Notes under the pieces: model-generated
The model's database searches: none
Told to the model about the DNA's origin: nothing
The model's input: the letters and a program-made list of their open reading frames with translations, nothing else
NCBI GenBank assembly: GCA_003542655.1
Contig: DPKF01000154.1
Location: 1 to 28,516, forward strand
Direction: 5' to 3'
Length of the DNA: 28,516 nt
Origin: Holosporales bacterium
GTDB lineage: Bacteria > Pseudomonadota > Alphaproteobacteria > Paracaedibacterales > UBA11393
Shown: one piece after another, positions 15,837 through 24,567 of the stretch
How the letters are laid out: the number at the start of each line of letters is the position of its first letter
Numbering within the stretch: position 1 is the first letter of the stretch
Made by a program: the position numbers and the translations under genes

Positions 15837-17081
15837 ATGGTTGATAATATAATTATTATTTGTTCTGGTAAGCTGGTTGATGGAAATAGTGCGGGAGCTG
15901 CAAGGGTTTTAAATTACTCGAAAGCAATTTCTTCAATGGGTAGAAATGTATATATTAGTTCGCTAACCAATAAAAAGATATTGGCTAAGAATACTCATGT
16001 GGTTCAAGAAAATATTTTTAAAGTAACAGATCCAATTTCTTATAAAAGTATATTAAGTAAAGTATTTTTAAAGAACAATTATTTAATTACAACAATTTAT
16101 CTATTCAGAATAGCAAAATACGCAAAGAAATTGGCGGGCAATTCTTGCTTTATTCTTTATCCATCAATTGATCCTACAATGGAACCCTTGTGTGTGTTAA
16201 TCCTCAAGAAGCTTTATAAGTATAAAATATTTTGTGAAATAAATGAATTACGGAGAGCTGGAGTTGATAGAAATCTGCTAAATGAAACCCCAATTGGAAG
16301 ACTTTTAGGCAATATTCATAACCAAATGAAAATTTGTCAATACAGATTTAATGAAAATGTCATAAAATATTTTGATGGTTTGCTCATTATTAGCACCAAT
16401 CTGATAGAATACTTTAAAAGAATTAATACTAATTTCATTCATATTCCTATTCTTACAGATACTCGCTCTTATACTCCAATATTTAACAAAAAATATATTT
16501 TAGGAGATGTTTTCACAATGGCTTTTGCCGGCCAAATTGGTATTAGTAAAGAAGGGTTTAATATTTTTTACATGGCATTAGGAAAACTGAAAAAGAGTAA
16601 TGTCGCATTTGAGCTACATCTTTTCGGATCGTACATGAAAAATGAAAAGAAGGAGCTTGAAAGAATTGCGCTAGAAAATAACATATCCTCTAACATCATA
16701 TTTCATGGGTTGATAGATCAAGCTGATGTAATCAACCATTTAAGTAATAAGCATTTGTTGCTACTCCCTAGAATTGAAAATTTAAAAACTAAATATGGTT
16801 TTTCAACAAAATTATCAGAATATTTAATCTCAGGCACACCTGTTTTGGTAACAGATGTTAGTGATAATTCTCTATATATTCAGGATAAGGTGAATGGGTT
16901 TATAATAAAAAACACGAACGAACATGCTTATTTTGAGAAATTAATCGATATAATTACACATTATAATAAGTATGTCGAGGAAATACCAATAAATGCATTT
17001 AATACAGCTAAGGATCACTTCGACTTTACGAATCATGCTCAAAGTTTGGTAAATTTTATAGATGACACTAGCAAATCGTAA
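15837..17081 (+). CDS. GT4-type glycosyltransferase, possible L-FucNAc transferase
   Basis: The 414-residue GT-B protein starts with an NSAGAARVLNYSKAI segment near residues 17-31. In its donor domain it has the YGFSTKLSEYLISGTPVLVTD signature. Lying directly after fnlC, the position often held by the WbuB-type L-FucNAc transferase, it may add that sugar (inference from position only). The gene is visibly more AT-rich than fnlABC, with many AAA/AAT/ATA codons. This suggests it entered the locus separately together with the two genes after it. Confidence 0.78.
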   Translation: MVDNIIIICSGKLVDGNSAGAARVLNYSKAISSMGRNVYISSLTNKKILAKNTHVVQENIFKVTDPISYKSILSKVFLKNNYLITTIYLFRIAKYAKKLAGNSCFILYPSIDPTMEPLCVLILKKLYKYKIFCEINELRRAGVDRNLLNETPIGRLLGNIHNQMKICQYRFNENVIKYFDGLLIISTNLIEYFKRINTNFIHIPILTDTRSYTPIFNKKYILGDVFTMAFAGQIGISKEGFNIFYMALGKLKKSNVAFELHLFGSYMKNEKKELERIALENNISSNIIFHGLIDQADVINHLSNKHLLLLPRIENLKTKYGFSTKLSEYLISGTPVLVTDVSDNSLYIQDKVNGFIIKNTNEHAYFEKLIDIITHYNKYVEEIPINAFNTAKDHFDFTNHAQSLVNFIDDTSKS

Positions 17082-17106
17082 ATAAAATAACATAATAAAA
17101 AATAAC

Positions 17107-17718
17107 ATGAGAATTATTGGAATGTTTAGAAAGTTTAAACAAGTATTTGAAATCTTACATGTAAGGGTAAAGTATAATAGTTTAAATATGGCGGAGTATT
17201 ACAGACAAAGGGGGGCTAAGGTTGGTAAAGATTGTTGGCTTACTTTTGGAAGTTTACCAGCAGAACCATATTTGCTCAAAATTGGAGACCATGTAGGAAT
17301 CGCAACTGGTGTTAAATTACTGACGCATAGTTTAGGATGGAATTACAGAGATAGAATACCTGACCTTCAAATTTTTGGAAAAATTGAGATAGGAAATAAT
17401 TGTAATATTGGTGTCAATGCAATAATTCTTCCAAATGTAAAAATCGGAGATAATTGTATTATTGCTGCTGGTGCTGTTGTAACTAAGGATATACCAGCAA
17501 ATTCAATTGCAGGAGGCATCCCAGCTAAAGTAATTGGTAATGCCGAAGATTATTTTGAAGTTGCAAGAAAGATTTGGGAAGAGCAGAAACCTGAAGGATA
17601 TTGCAAGGAAATGCAAGATGGTGTTTATTACAGCCCTGGAGTTTTTACTAGTTTAAGAACGCAACCACATTATCAAGAAATGTTACGAAAACATTTGGAG
17701 AAACTATTTTGGGAGTAA
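17107..17718 (+). CDS. Hexapeptide-repeat O- or N-acetyltransferase
   Basis: The 203-residue protein has a left-handed beta-helix region from about residue 36 to 145, with repeats such as IGNNCNIGVNAIILPNVKIG and IIAAGAVVTKDIP. It has a likely catalytic His74 in LLTHSLGW and the PAKVIG element that closes the helix. A charged C-terminal tail of about 60 residues follows. Such enzymes acetylate sugars of the repeat unit using acetyl-CoA. The acceptor is unknown. It lies 25 bases after the glycosyltransferase and is followed by a 198-base gap, so it may end a transcriptional unit. Confidence 0.84.
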   Translation: MRIIGMFRKFKQVFEILHVRVKYNSLNMAEYYRQRGAKVGKDCWLTFGSLPAEPYLLKIGDHVGIATGVKLLTHSLGWNYRDRIPDLQIFGKIEIGNNCNIGVNAIILPNVKIGDNCIIAAGAVVTKDIPANSIAGGIPAKVIGNAEDYFEVARKIWEEQKPEGYCKEMQDGVYYSPGVFTSLRTQPHYQEMLRKHLEKLFWE

Positions 17719-17916
17719 CTATAAAAACTTTAATAAATTTAGGGACTTAAATGCAAAAAATATCTATAATAGATTATTAGTGAAATAAAATAGACAATTA
17801 GAATAATAAGTTTTTAGAGAACCAGAAATGGTTTATGCCTGAAAAGGTTTATAAAGGAACCTAAGTAAATCAAATGGGTTTTAGGGATACCCATAAAATT
17901 AAAAAAATTAAGCATT
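17719..17916 (+). promoter_or_regulatory. AT-rich gap with three small consecutive hairpins before the MaoC-like gene
   Basis: Three perfect stems follow one another: AACCA/TGGTT (17820-17824 with 17829-17833), AGGTT/AACCT (17845-17849 with 17858-17862) and ATGGGT/ACCCAT (17874-17879 with 17889-17894). The last ends 22 bases before the ATG at 17917. This may be a structured leader or a terminator/leader region, or chance in AT-rich DNA. No reading frame or clear promoter was seen. Confidence 0.35.
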
Positions 17917-18318
17917 ATGAAAAAATTAGTTATTGGAGAAAAGGCGTTTATTATAAAAAAATTCAGCAAGGATGATGTATTAGAATATTTAAAACTATCT
18001 GGTGATAGTAATCCTATTCATTTTGATGATGAATATGCTTTAAATACACCCTTTAAGTCGTGTATTGTTCCAGGTATCATGGTTGGCAGTCTGTTTGGCG
18101 GGCTATTAGGCTCAGAACTACCTGGAAATGGTACAATTCATCTAGGACAAACTATGAATTTTAAGAATCCAGTTTATATAAACGAAGAAATCAATGTAAT
18201 GATTGAAATTGTTAAAATTCGCACAGATAAACCTATAGTGACATTTAAGACAATTTGCATTAAGGAAAATGGTGATATCGGTATTGAAGGCGAGGCTGTT
18301 GTGAAATATTTGGAATGA
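17917..18318 (+). CDS. MaoC-like (R)-specific enoyl-CoA hydratase
   Basis: This 133-residue single hot-dog-fold protein has the hydratase-2 motif D30-x-N32-x-x-H35 in SGDSNPIHFDDEYA and the downstream IVPGIMVGSLFGGLLGSELPG segment. This is the small bacterial (R)-enoyl-CoA hydratase type, which interconverts trans-2-enoyl-CoA and (R)-3-hydroxyacyl-CoA. Such an enzyme is unexpected in a polysaccharide operon. One possible role is to make (R)-3-hydroxyacyl-CoA, such as 3-hydroxybutyryl-CoA, for acylating an amino sugar by one of the hexapeptide transferases nearby (inference). It is AT-rich like the two genes before it. The length and motif make the family call firm; the role is open. Confidence 0.86.
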   Translation: MKKLVIGEKAFIIKKFSKDDVLEYLKLSGDSNPIHFDDEYALNTPFKSCIVPGIMVGSLFGGLLGSELPGNGTIHLGQTMNFKNPVYINEEINVMIEIVKIRTDKPIVTFKTICIKENGDIGIEGEAVVKYLE

Positions 18319-18372
18319 TAATAAGGAATGACAATAAGAAGTGAGAAATCATGAAAATCATTTAAAAAGAAA

Positions 18373-19338
18373 ATGAAAATTTTAATCACTGGTGTGGCTG
18401 GATTTATTGGCAGTAATCTGGCTGAAAAACTTTTATCAGCAGGGAACAGGATCGTTGGATTGGACAATTTTGATCCTTTTTATGATAAAAGGATCAAACT
18501 TAATAATTTACAACAATTATCAAAAAACCCGTACTTTTCATTTTATGAAGGCGACATTTTAGACAATGCTTTGTTAAACAAACTTTTTTCGAATGAAAAA
18601 ATAGAAATCGTCATACACTTAGCCGCCAAAGCAGGTGTAAGACCATCCATCCTCGATCCGGTTGGTTATTATCATACCAATGTGATCGGAACGCTCAACA
18701 TTCTGGAAGCCATGAAAAAATATCAGGTGAAAAAGATGGTCTTCGCTTCTTCCTCCTCCGTTTATGGGAACAATGAAACCGTACCTTTTATGGAGACAGA
18801 TATTGTTGATTTTCCGATTTCTCCTTATGCCGCCAGTAAAAAAGCCGGGGAACTGCTATGCCATACCTATCACCATTTATATGGTTTTGATATTTTCTGT
18901 ATGAGGTTTTTTACCGTTTACGGTCCGAAACAGCGGCCTGATCTGGCCATTCATAAATTTACAAAGGCACTGATCAATCAGGAAGAGATACCTTTTTACG
19001 GAGACGGCTCGTCCAGACGTGATTATACCCATATTTCGGATATTATTAATGGCATTGAATGTGCCATCGAAAAGATTGAAGGTTTTAACATATTTAATCT
19101 GGGAGAATCAAAAACCACGTCCCTGTCAGAATTGGTAGAATATTTGGAGAAATATACCAATGAAAAAGCGAAACTCATAAAATTGCCTTTCCAACCGGGT
19201 GATGTAAATATTACTTACGCCAACACCGAGAAAGCGCGTAAGTTATTAAATTATCATCCCACCATGAATATTGATGATGGGTTGAAAGAATTTGTGGAAT
19301 GGTTTAAACGTGACTTGTCAATCCATCCTGTTTCATGA
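18373..19338 (+). CDS. UDP-glucuronate 4-epimerase-like SDR
   Basis: The 321-residue extended SDR has the loop GVAGFIG at 7-13 and DNFDPFYDKR after strand 2, a mark of UDP-glucuronate 4-epimerases. It also has AGVRPSILDP (87-96), SSSSVYG and the catalytic Tyr152/Lys156. The expected reaction is UDP-GlcA to UDP-GalA. No UDP-glucose dehydrogenase is in the window, so UDP-GlcA must come from elsewhere. A UDP-GlcNAcA epimerase (WbpP-like) is possible. Its stop overlaps the start of the next glycosyltransferase by ATGA, pointing to coupled expression. Confidence 0.85.
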   Translation: MKILITGVAGFIGSNLAEKLLSAGNRIVGLDNFDPFYDKRIKLNNLQQLSKNPYFSFYEGDILDNALLNKLFSNEKIEIVIHLAAKAGVRPSILDPVGYYHTNVIGTLNILEAMKKYQVKKMVFASSSSVYGNNETVPFMETDIVDFPISPYAASKKAGELLCHTYHHLYGFDIFCMRFFTVYGPKQRPDLAIHKFTKALINQEEIPFYGDGSSRRDYTHISDIINGIECAIEKIEGFNIFNLGESKTTSLSELVEYLEKYTNEKAKLIKLPFQPGDVNITYANTEKARKLLNYHPTMNIDDGLKEFVEWFKRDLSIHPVS

Positions 19339-20420
19339 AAAATATATGCATATTTATTCCAACACTTAAGTCTGGTGGAGCTGAGAAACAGGCCGTATTG
19401 CTTTCAAAAGTATTACAGGAGGACTTTAATACTTATCTGGTTATTTGGAATGGCCATTTAACGGAACCAAAGTTCACTGATTATATTGAGAAATTTCAAA
19501 TTCAAACGATATATCTTACTGGCAGCCTACTTTCAAAATTATTAAAACTTATTCGGTTATTATCAAAAAACAAAATCAATATAATTTTTGGCTATCTGGC
19601 AAGTAACAATTTCTATGGTTCGGTAGCCGGAAAGATTAGCGGCGTGGATTATATCGTAGGTGGCATCAGAAATGCCGAAATCCCCAGACTTAAACTTATC
19701 ATTCAACGGTTTTTACATAACCACATTCTTGATTATACCATTTTTAATAATTATTCAGGCAGGACCAATCTGATCGGGTATGGATTTAAACCAAGCACCT
19801 GTGAAGTAATTCCAAATTGTTTTGATCTGGAAATTTTACCATTTATCAGACCGAAAACATCAGCCATAAAAATTGTATCATTGGCCCGTTTTGTAGAACA
19901 AAAAGATTATCCTACTGCTATAAAAGCCATTGCATATTTAGCTGAGAAATTGAAAGCTAATAAAAGTGTTTCCTTTACCTATCAGATTATAGGCTATGGC
20001 GTTCTTGAAGGCGAAATCAGAAAATTAATCACAGATTATCAAATTGAAAACATTACAGAAATTATTATAAACCCGTCGAACATTCCCGACCTTTTAAAAA
20101 ATGCCGATATCTTTTTAACTACTTCATTGTTTGAAGGAACTTCAAATTCTGTCATGGAGGCGATGAGTTTCTCCCTCCCTGTTGTATCAACAGATGCAGG
20201 AGACAACAATAAACTGATTGAGGAGAATGTTTCAGGATATATATGTGACATTGGTGATTTCCAAACGATTGGGGACAGTTTGTACACCCTGGTAACCGAT
20301 TATAAAAAAAGAATTGACTTTGGAAATGCCGCATACTATATACTAAAGAATGATTATTCAATGGAAAAATTCAAAACGAAGTATGTCGAATTTATTAATA
20401 AAATACAATTAAAAAACTAG
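19335..20420 (+). CDS. GT4-type glycosyltransferase
   Basis: The 361-residue GT-B enzyme opens with IPTLKSGGAEKQAVLLSKVL (9-28), the glycine-rich acceptor loop of GT4 proteins. It carries the retaining E-x7-E motif Glu267/Glu275 in LFEGTSNSVMEAM, followed by LPVVSTDAG. It overlaps the upstream epimerase gene by four bases, so a GalA-type donor is plausible but not shown. The next gene begins three bases after its stop. Confidence 0.88.
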   Translation: MKNICIFIPTLKSGGAEKQAVLLSKVLQEDFNTYLVIWNGHLTEPKFTDYIEKFQIQTIYLTGSLLSKLLKLIRLLSKNKINIIFGYLASNNFYGSVAGKISGVDYIVGGIRNAEIPRLKLIIQRFLHNHILDYTIFNNYSGRTNLIGYGFKPSTCEVIPNCFDLEILPFIRPKTSAIKIVSLARFVEQKDYPTAIKAIAYLAEKLKANKSVSFTYQIIGYGVLEGEIRKLITDYQIENITEIIINPSNIPDLLKNADIFLTTSLFEGTSNSVMEAMSFSLPVVSTDAGDNNKLIEENVSGYICDIGDFQTIGDSLYTLVTDYKKRIDFGNAAYYILKNDYSMEKFKTKYVEFINKIQLKN

Positions 20421-20423
20421 GGC

Positions 20424-21398
20424 ATGAAAAACATACTTGTTACCGGAGCAGGTGGATTTATTGGCTCACATCTGACTGAATTGTTGGTCGGAAAGGGTTA
20501 TAATGTCAAAGCTTTTGTACATTATAATTCAAAAAATCATTGGGGATGGCTTGAAAGTTTCGATTACAGAGATCAGATAGAAGTAATAAGCGGTGACATA
20601 AGGGATTATGATTCGGTTCATTCTGCCACAAAAGGATGTGATAGTGTTTTTCATCTTGCGGCATTAATAGGTATTCCGTATTCATACATTTCTCCTTTGG
20701 CATACATTAGAACTAATATAGAAGGAACATATAACATACTTCAAGCTGCCAAAGAATTGGAACTTGAGAATATCTTGGTAACATCCACAAGCGAAACTTA
20801 TGGAACGGCTCAATATATTCCAATTGATGAAAAACATCCCATGGTTGGACAGTCGCCTTATTCAGCTTCAAAGATTGGTGCAGATCAATTGGCTATCAGT
20901 TTTCACAAATCATTTGATCTGGATGTCAAAATTGTAAGACCTTTCAACACTTTTGGGCCAAGGCAATCAGCAAGGGCAATTATTCCAACAGTAATTACCC
21001 AGATATTAAAAGGAAATCATGTATTAAAACTGGGGAATGTAACTCCAACACGTGATTTAACATTTGTAAAAGACACGGCAAAGGGATTTCTTTCAATAGC
21101 AAATTCAAATCAAACTACGGGTGAAATTACCAATATCGGAATGTCCAGCGAGATTTCCGTACAGGATCTGGTTCATCTGATCGGAAAAATCATGAATACA
21201 TCTTTAGAAATAGTTTCCGAAGATATGCGCATACGACCCGGTAAAAGTGAAGTGGAAAGACTATACTGTAATAACGAAAAAATAAGAAAAACAACTGACT
21301 GGGTCCCTGATTACGATTTGACTTCCGGTTTAACAGAAACCATTCAATGGTTAGAAAAGAATATTCACCATTATAAACCTGAGTTATACAATGTCTAA
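20424..21398 (+). CDS. legB: LegB-like NAD-dependent 4,6-dehydratase
   Basis: The 324-residue extended SDR has GAGGFIG at 8-14, FVHYNSKNHWGWLES after strand 2, IPYSYISP, the dehydratase STSE set at 121-124, Tyr146/Lys150, and RPFNTFGPRQSARAIIPT. This is the pattern I know from LegB, which dehydrates GDP-GlcNAc to GDP-4-keto-6-deoxy-GlcNAc in legionaminic acid synthesis. The partners LegC, LegG, LegI and LegF are absent from the window. Instead a nucleotidyltransferase and another SDR follow with overlaps, so the end product here may be a 6-deoxy-HexNAc rather than a nonulosonate. Family certain, pathway uncertain. Confidence 0.86.
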   Translation: MKNILVTGAGGFIGSHLTELLVGKGYNVKAFVHYNSKNHWGWLESFDYRDQIEVISGDIRDYDSVHSATKGCDSVFHLAALIGIPYSYISPLAYIRTNIEGTYNILQAAKELELENILVTSTSETYGTAQYIPIDEKHPMVGQSPYSASKIGADQLAISFHKSFDLDVKIVRPFNTFGPRQSARAIIPTVITQILKGNHVLKLGNVTPTRDLTFVKDTAKGFLSIANSNQTTGEITNIGMSSEISVQDLVHLIGKIMNTSLEIVSEDMRIRPGKSEVERLYCNNEKIRKTTDWVPDYDLTSGLTETIQWLEKNIHHYKPELYNV

Positions 21399-22098
21399 AA
21401 GAGCAGTAATACTTGCTGGAGGTAAAGGAACAAGATTAAAACCTTATACTGTTTCTCTGCCCAAACCATTGGTGCCGATAGTGGATAAACCCATTCTGGA
21501 AATTATTATCCAGCAGTTGGCTAAAAATGGTTTTAATCATATAACATTGACAATTAACCATATGGCTGAAATAATTAAAGCATTTTGTGGGGATGGTTCA
21601 AAATGGGGTGTCAAAATCGATTATTCGCTTGAAGACATTCCGTTAAGTACGATGGGGCCATTAAAATTAATCAATGATCTTCCGGAAAATTTTCTGGTGA
21701 TGAATGGAGATGTTTTGACAGATCTCAATTTTTCCGGCTTCTATGATTTTCACATTCAAAAGCATAATTTATTCACCATTTCCTCTTTTCAACGACAATA
21801 CATCAATGACTATGGTGTGCTTGAGATCAATCAGGAAAATCAGCTTTCAAATTTTAAAGAAAAGCCTGTTTATCATTTCGAAGTTAGTATGGGAGTCTAT
21901 ATGGCAAACAGAAAAATCATTCAAATGATTCCCGAAGGAATTCCTTTCGGTTTTGATCATCTCATGTATGCCATGCTTAAATCTAATACAAAAGTGGCAG
22001 TAAAAAGGCATGATAGTTATTGGTTAGATATTGGCCGCCCTGATGATTATGAGAAAGCGGCACAGGATTACAACTCCATTATTAAGAACTCCTTATGA
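21391..22098 (+). CDS. Sugar-1-phosphate nucleotidyltransferase
   Basis: The 235-residue protein is a single nucleotidyltransferase domain: GGKGTRLKPYT at 10-20, the LPKPLVPI lysine (Lys25), MNGDVL with metal ligand Asp107, and SYWLDIGRPDDY near the end. It couples a sugar-1-phosphate with an NTP. It resembles the catalytic part of the guanylyltransferases in legionaminic loci but lacks their N-terminal CBS domains. Overlapping the LegB-like gene by eight bases and the next SDR by four, it probably makes the substrate of LegB (inference). The nucleotide, GTP or UTP/dTTP, cannot be read from sequence. Confidence 0.87.
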   Translation: MSKRAVILAGGKGTRLKPYTVSLPKPLVPIVDKPILEIIIQQLAKNGFNHITLTINHMAEIIKAFCGDGSKWGVKIDYSLEDIPLSTMGPLKLINDLPENFLVMNGDVLTDLNFSGFYDFHIQKHNLFTISSFQRQYINDYGVLEINQENQLSNFKEKPVYHFEVSMGVYMANRKIIQMIPEGIPFGFDHLMYAMLKSNTKVAVKRHDSYWLDIGRPDDYEKAAQDYNSIIKNSL

Positions 22099-22937
22099 GA
22101 ATAGCTGTTACGGGTAGTTCTGGCTTTATAGGCAGTAAACTTACAAAAGCCCTGCAAAAGAGAAATCATTGTATTATTAAACTGGATATCGCCGAAGGCA
22201 TGGACATTCTGAATTTTGAACAGTTAAAGAATGTTCCTGAATTTGATGCCTGTGTCCATCTTGCAGCGAATAGTTTTGTGCCAAGTTCTTATGAACGTCC
22301 GAGAGATTTTTACCATTTAAACATAAACGGAGTGATAAATCTTCTTGAAATATGCAGAAAATTTCAGGCGAGGTTTGTTTTTTCAAGTTCTTATGTTTAT
22401 GGTTCACCTAACTATTTACCTATCAGTGAAGATCATCCGCTTAATGGTTTTAATCCATATTCGGAAACGAAAATAATCGGTGAAAGACTCTGTGAAAATT
22501 ACTTTCGTTATTTTAATGTCCCCTCAATTATTTTGCGCCCTTTCAATATTTACGGTTCAGGACAGAATCCAAAATTCCTCATACCGATTATACTTGAACA
22601 AGCAAAAACAGGAAAAATAGATTTGCTTGACCCAAATCCTAAAAGGGATTATGTGTTTATAGATGATGTGGTAGAGGCTTTTGTAAAGGCAGTGGAGTTT
22701 GAAAACAAGCAATTTGTCCAAGTTAACGTAGGTTCAGGGAAGAGTCATTCTGTTAGTGAAGTAGTTCAGATTGTAAACACACTATATTATAACAAATTGA
22801 AAATAACCTATGCGAATAACAAGAGAATAAATGAAGTGGATGACACAGTCGCCGATATCAGTAAAATCTCTAAATTGCTTAATTGGCAACCCCAAATTAA
22901 TCTAACAGATGGTTTAACACAAATGATAATCAAATGA
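22095..22937 (+). CDS. Extended SDR, probable sugar-nucleotide 4-ketoreductase or epimerase
   Basis: The 280-residue protein has GSSGFIG at 7-13, HLAANSFVPSSYERP, SSSYVYG at 97-103 and the catalytic Tyr122/Lys126, followed by RPFNIYGSGQ and KRDYVFIDDV. It is shorter than typical 4-epimerases. As the last member of an overlapping trio with a nucleotidyltransferase and a LegB-like dehydratase, a likely role is reduction of the 4-keto group to give a QuiNAc- or FucNAc-type nucleotide sugar (inference). A UDP-glucose 4-epimerase-like activity is the alternative. It overlaps the next glycosyltransferase by four bases. Confidence 0.8.
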   Translation: MRIAVTGSSGFIGSKLTKALQKRNHCIIKLDIAEGMDILNFEQLKNVPEFDACVHLAANSFVPSSYERPRDFYHLNINGVINLLEICRKFQARFVFSSSYVYGSPNYLPISEDHPLNGFNPYSETKIIGERLCENYFRYFNVPSIILRPFNIYGSGQNPKFLIPIILEQAKTGKIDLLDPNPKRDYVFIDDVVEAFVKAVEFENKQFVQVNVGSGKSHSVSEVVQIVNTLYYNKLKITYANNKRINEVDDTVADISKISKLLNWQPQINLTDGLTQMIIK

Positions 22938-24076
22938 AGAAAATAAGGGTACTGCATATAGGTATTAAAAACTGGCCATTTGATTATGCCTTCTCAAATT
23001 CCGAAGTTATTGGAATCAGGGGTGGTGGTGTGAATAAATATTGTGATATGTTCATTGGTACTTTGCCTGAAAATATTGAAACCTATATTATAACCCAGCA
23101 TCTAAAAGGACAGAGAGCAAAAGACATCTATGGTAATGTAACGGTTTTCCGGCTTTTCACATTTGGAGGAAGAGCAATCCGCCAATTAATTGCGAATTTT
23201 TTAAGTTTCTTTTATTCCCTGTATTTAATACCACGTTATAAGATTGATATCATTCATGGGCATATGCAGCCTGGCATATTTGTGGGTTATTTTTTATGCA
23301 AGCTATTCAGAAAAAAAAGTATTGGAACACCTTATTCATTCAAAACGGTCAAATCAGGGAAAATGAATGGTCCTGCCCGTTGGGTAGAAGAGTCTTTTTA
23401 TAAAAAAATTGATCTCCTTGTTTTCGAAACAGAAGAGAATAGAGATAAAGCCAAAGAGCTTCGAAATTTAACTTTTATTAATTCTATTGTCATTCATACC
23501 GGGATAGCAATTCCTGCAATAATTTATCCATTAGAGACAGACGCTAAGATCAATATTTTTTACATCGGGCGACAGGTAAAAGTAAAAGCCCTTGATCATT
23601 TGATTATGGCTGCTAAAGAACTTGATCAGGATATTAGAGACCGAATTCATATTGATATAATAGGAGAAGGGGAACTGCTTCAAAGTCACAGAAATCTAGT
23701 TATTTCAAATAAACTGACTGATAGTATAAGTATTCATGGATTCTTGGAAAATGTAAAACCATTTTTTGAAAAATCAACCATTTTTATTCTGCCCTCGTTT
23801 ATGGAAGGATTTAGTATATCTCTTTTAGAAGCCATGTCATATGGGAAAGTATGTATGGTAAATAATTTTGGAGTGCCTTTCACAACCAAAGAAGTATATA
23901 TCATGGAGAACAATTCCCCTTCAACCATTGCTTCTTCAATAACTAAATTGGTCAATGATAGTGATTTAATGAATGAACTTTCGAAAAATGCAAGGGCACG
24001 GATAGAAAGGGATTTTTCAATATTCTCATTTGCAAATAATTATGCGAGAGCATACAATTCCTTATTAAATGTATAA
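22934..24076 (+). CDS. GT4-type glycosyltransferase
   Basis: The 380-residue GT-B protein has an N-terminal acceptor domain with IRGGGVNKYCDMF near residues 28-40 and a HGHMQPG segment. Its donor domain contains FYIGRQVKVKALDHLI and the E-x7-E pair Glu291/Glu299 in FMEGFSISLLEAM. It is translationally coupled (ATGA) to the preceding SDR, so it is the best candidate to use the sugar made by the 20424-22937 trio. Donor and linkage are unknown. Confidence 0.88.
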   Translation: MKKIRVLHIGIKNWPFDYAFSNSEVIGIRGGGVNKYCDMFIGTLPENIETYIITQHLKGQRAKDIYGNVTVFRLFTFGGRAIRQLIANFLSFFYSLYLIPRYKIDIIHGHMQPGIFVGYFLCKLFRKKSIGTPYSFKTVKSGKMNGPARWVEESFYKKIDLLVFETEENRDKAKELRNLTFINSIVIHTGIAIPAIIYPLETDAKINIFYIGRQVKVKALDHLIMAAKELDQDIRDRIHIDIIGEGELLQSHRNLVISNKLTDSISIHGFLENVKPFFEKSTIFILPSFMEGFSISLLEAMSYGKVCMVNNFGVPFTTKEVYIMENNSPSTIASSITKLVNDSDLMNELSKNARARIERDFSIFSFANNYARAYNSLLNV

Positions 24077-24122
24077 CTATTCTTCTTTTATTGTACCCAA
24101 CCATATCAAATAATGAGTTTCT

Positions 24123-24566
24123 ATGATAGGAAAAATAATCACCCGCATTCTGCATCATTTCGCACGTCATAGTTTTCCGTCCTCACTACGAGTATTTTTT
24201 CACAGATTACGTGGGGCAAAAATTGGTAAAAATGTTTACATCGGCCTTGATGTGCATATTGATGATGATAATACGGAGTTAATAACTATTGAAGAAGGAG
24301 TTTATATTGCACCCGAATGCATGATTCTGACTCATAAAAGAGATTTGAGTACATATAAGAAAGATATGTGGGTAGGTGATTGTAAGTTTAGAAAAGGAGC
24401 AATAAATATACGCAAGGGTGCCCATATAGGTTCAAGAGTCATTATATTTCCAGGTGTAACCATTGAAGAAGGTGCAATAATAGGAGCAAATTCACTAGTA
24501 ACAAAAGATATCCCAGCATACTCACTTGCTTTAGGCTCACCTGCAAAAGTTATTAAATATTATTAA
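24123..24566 (+). CDS. Small hexapeptide-repeat acetyltransferase
   Basis: The 147-residue protein has a basic, amphipathic N-terminus (about 25 residues), then beta-helix repeats such as GAKIGKNVYIG, GAHIGSRVIIFPG and GAIIGANSLVTKDIPAYS, and ends in GSPAKVI. It resembles WcaF/colanic-acid-type acetyltransferases of sugar loci. It probably acetylates a hydroxyl of the repeat unit. The stop is followed one base later by the next start, so it belongs with the deacetylase-like gene. The substrate is unknown. Confidence 0.84.
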   Translation: MIGKIITRILHHFARHSFPSSLRVFFHRLRGAKIGKNVYIGLDVHIDDDNTELITIEEGVYIAPECMILTHKRDLSTYKKDMWVGDCKFRKGAINIRKGAHIGSRVIIFPGVTIEEGAIIGANSLVTKDIPAYSLALGSPAKVIKYY

Positions 24567-24567
24567 A

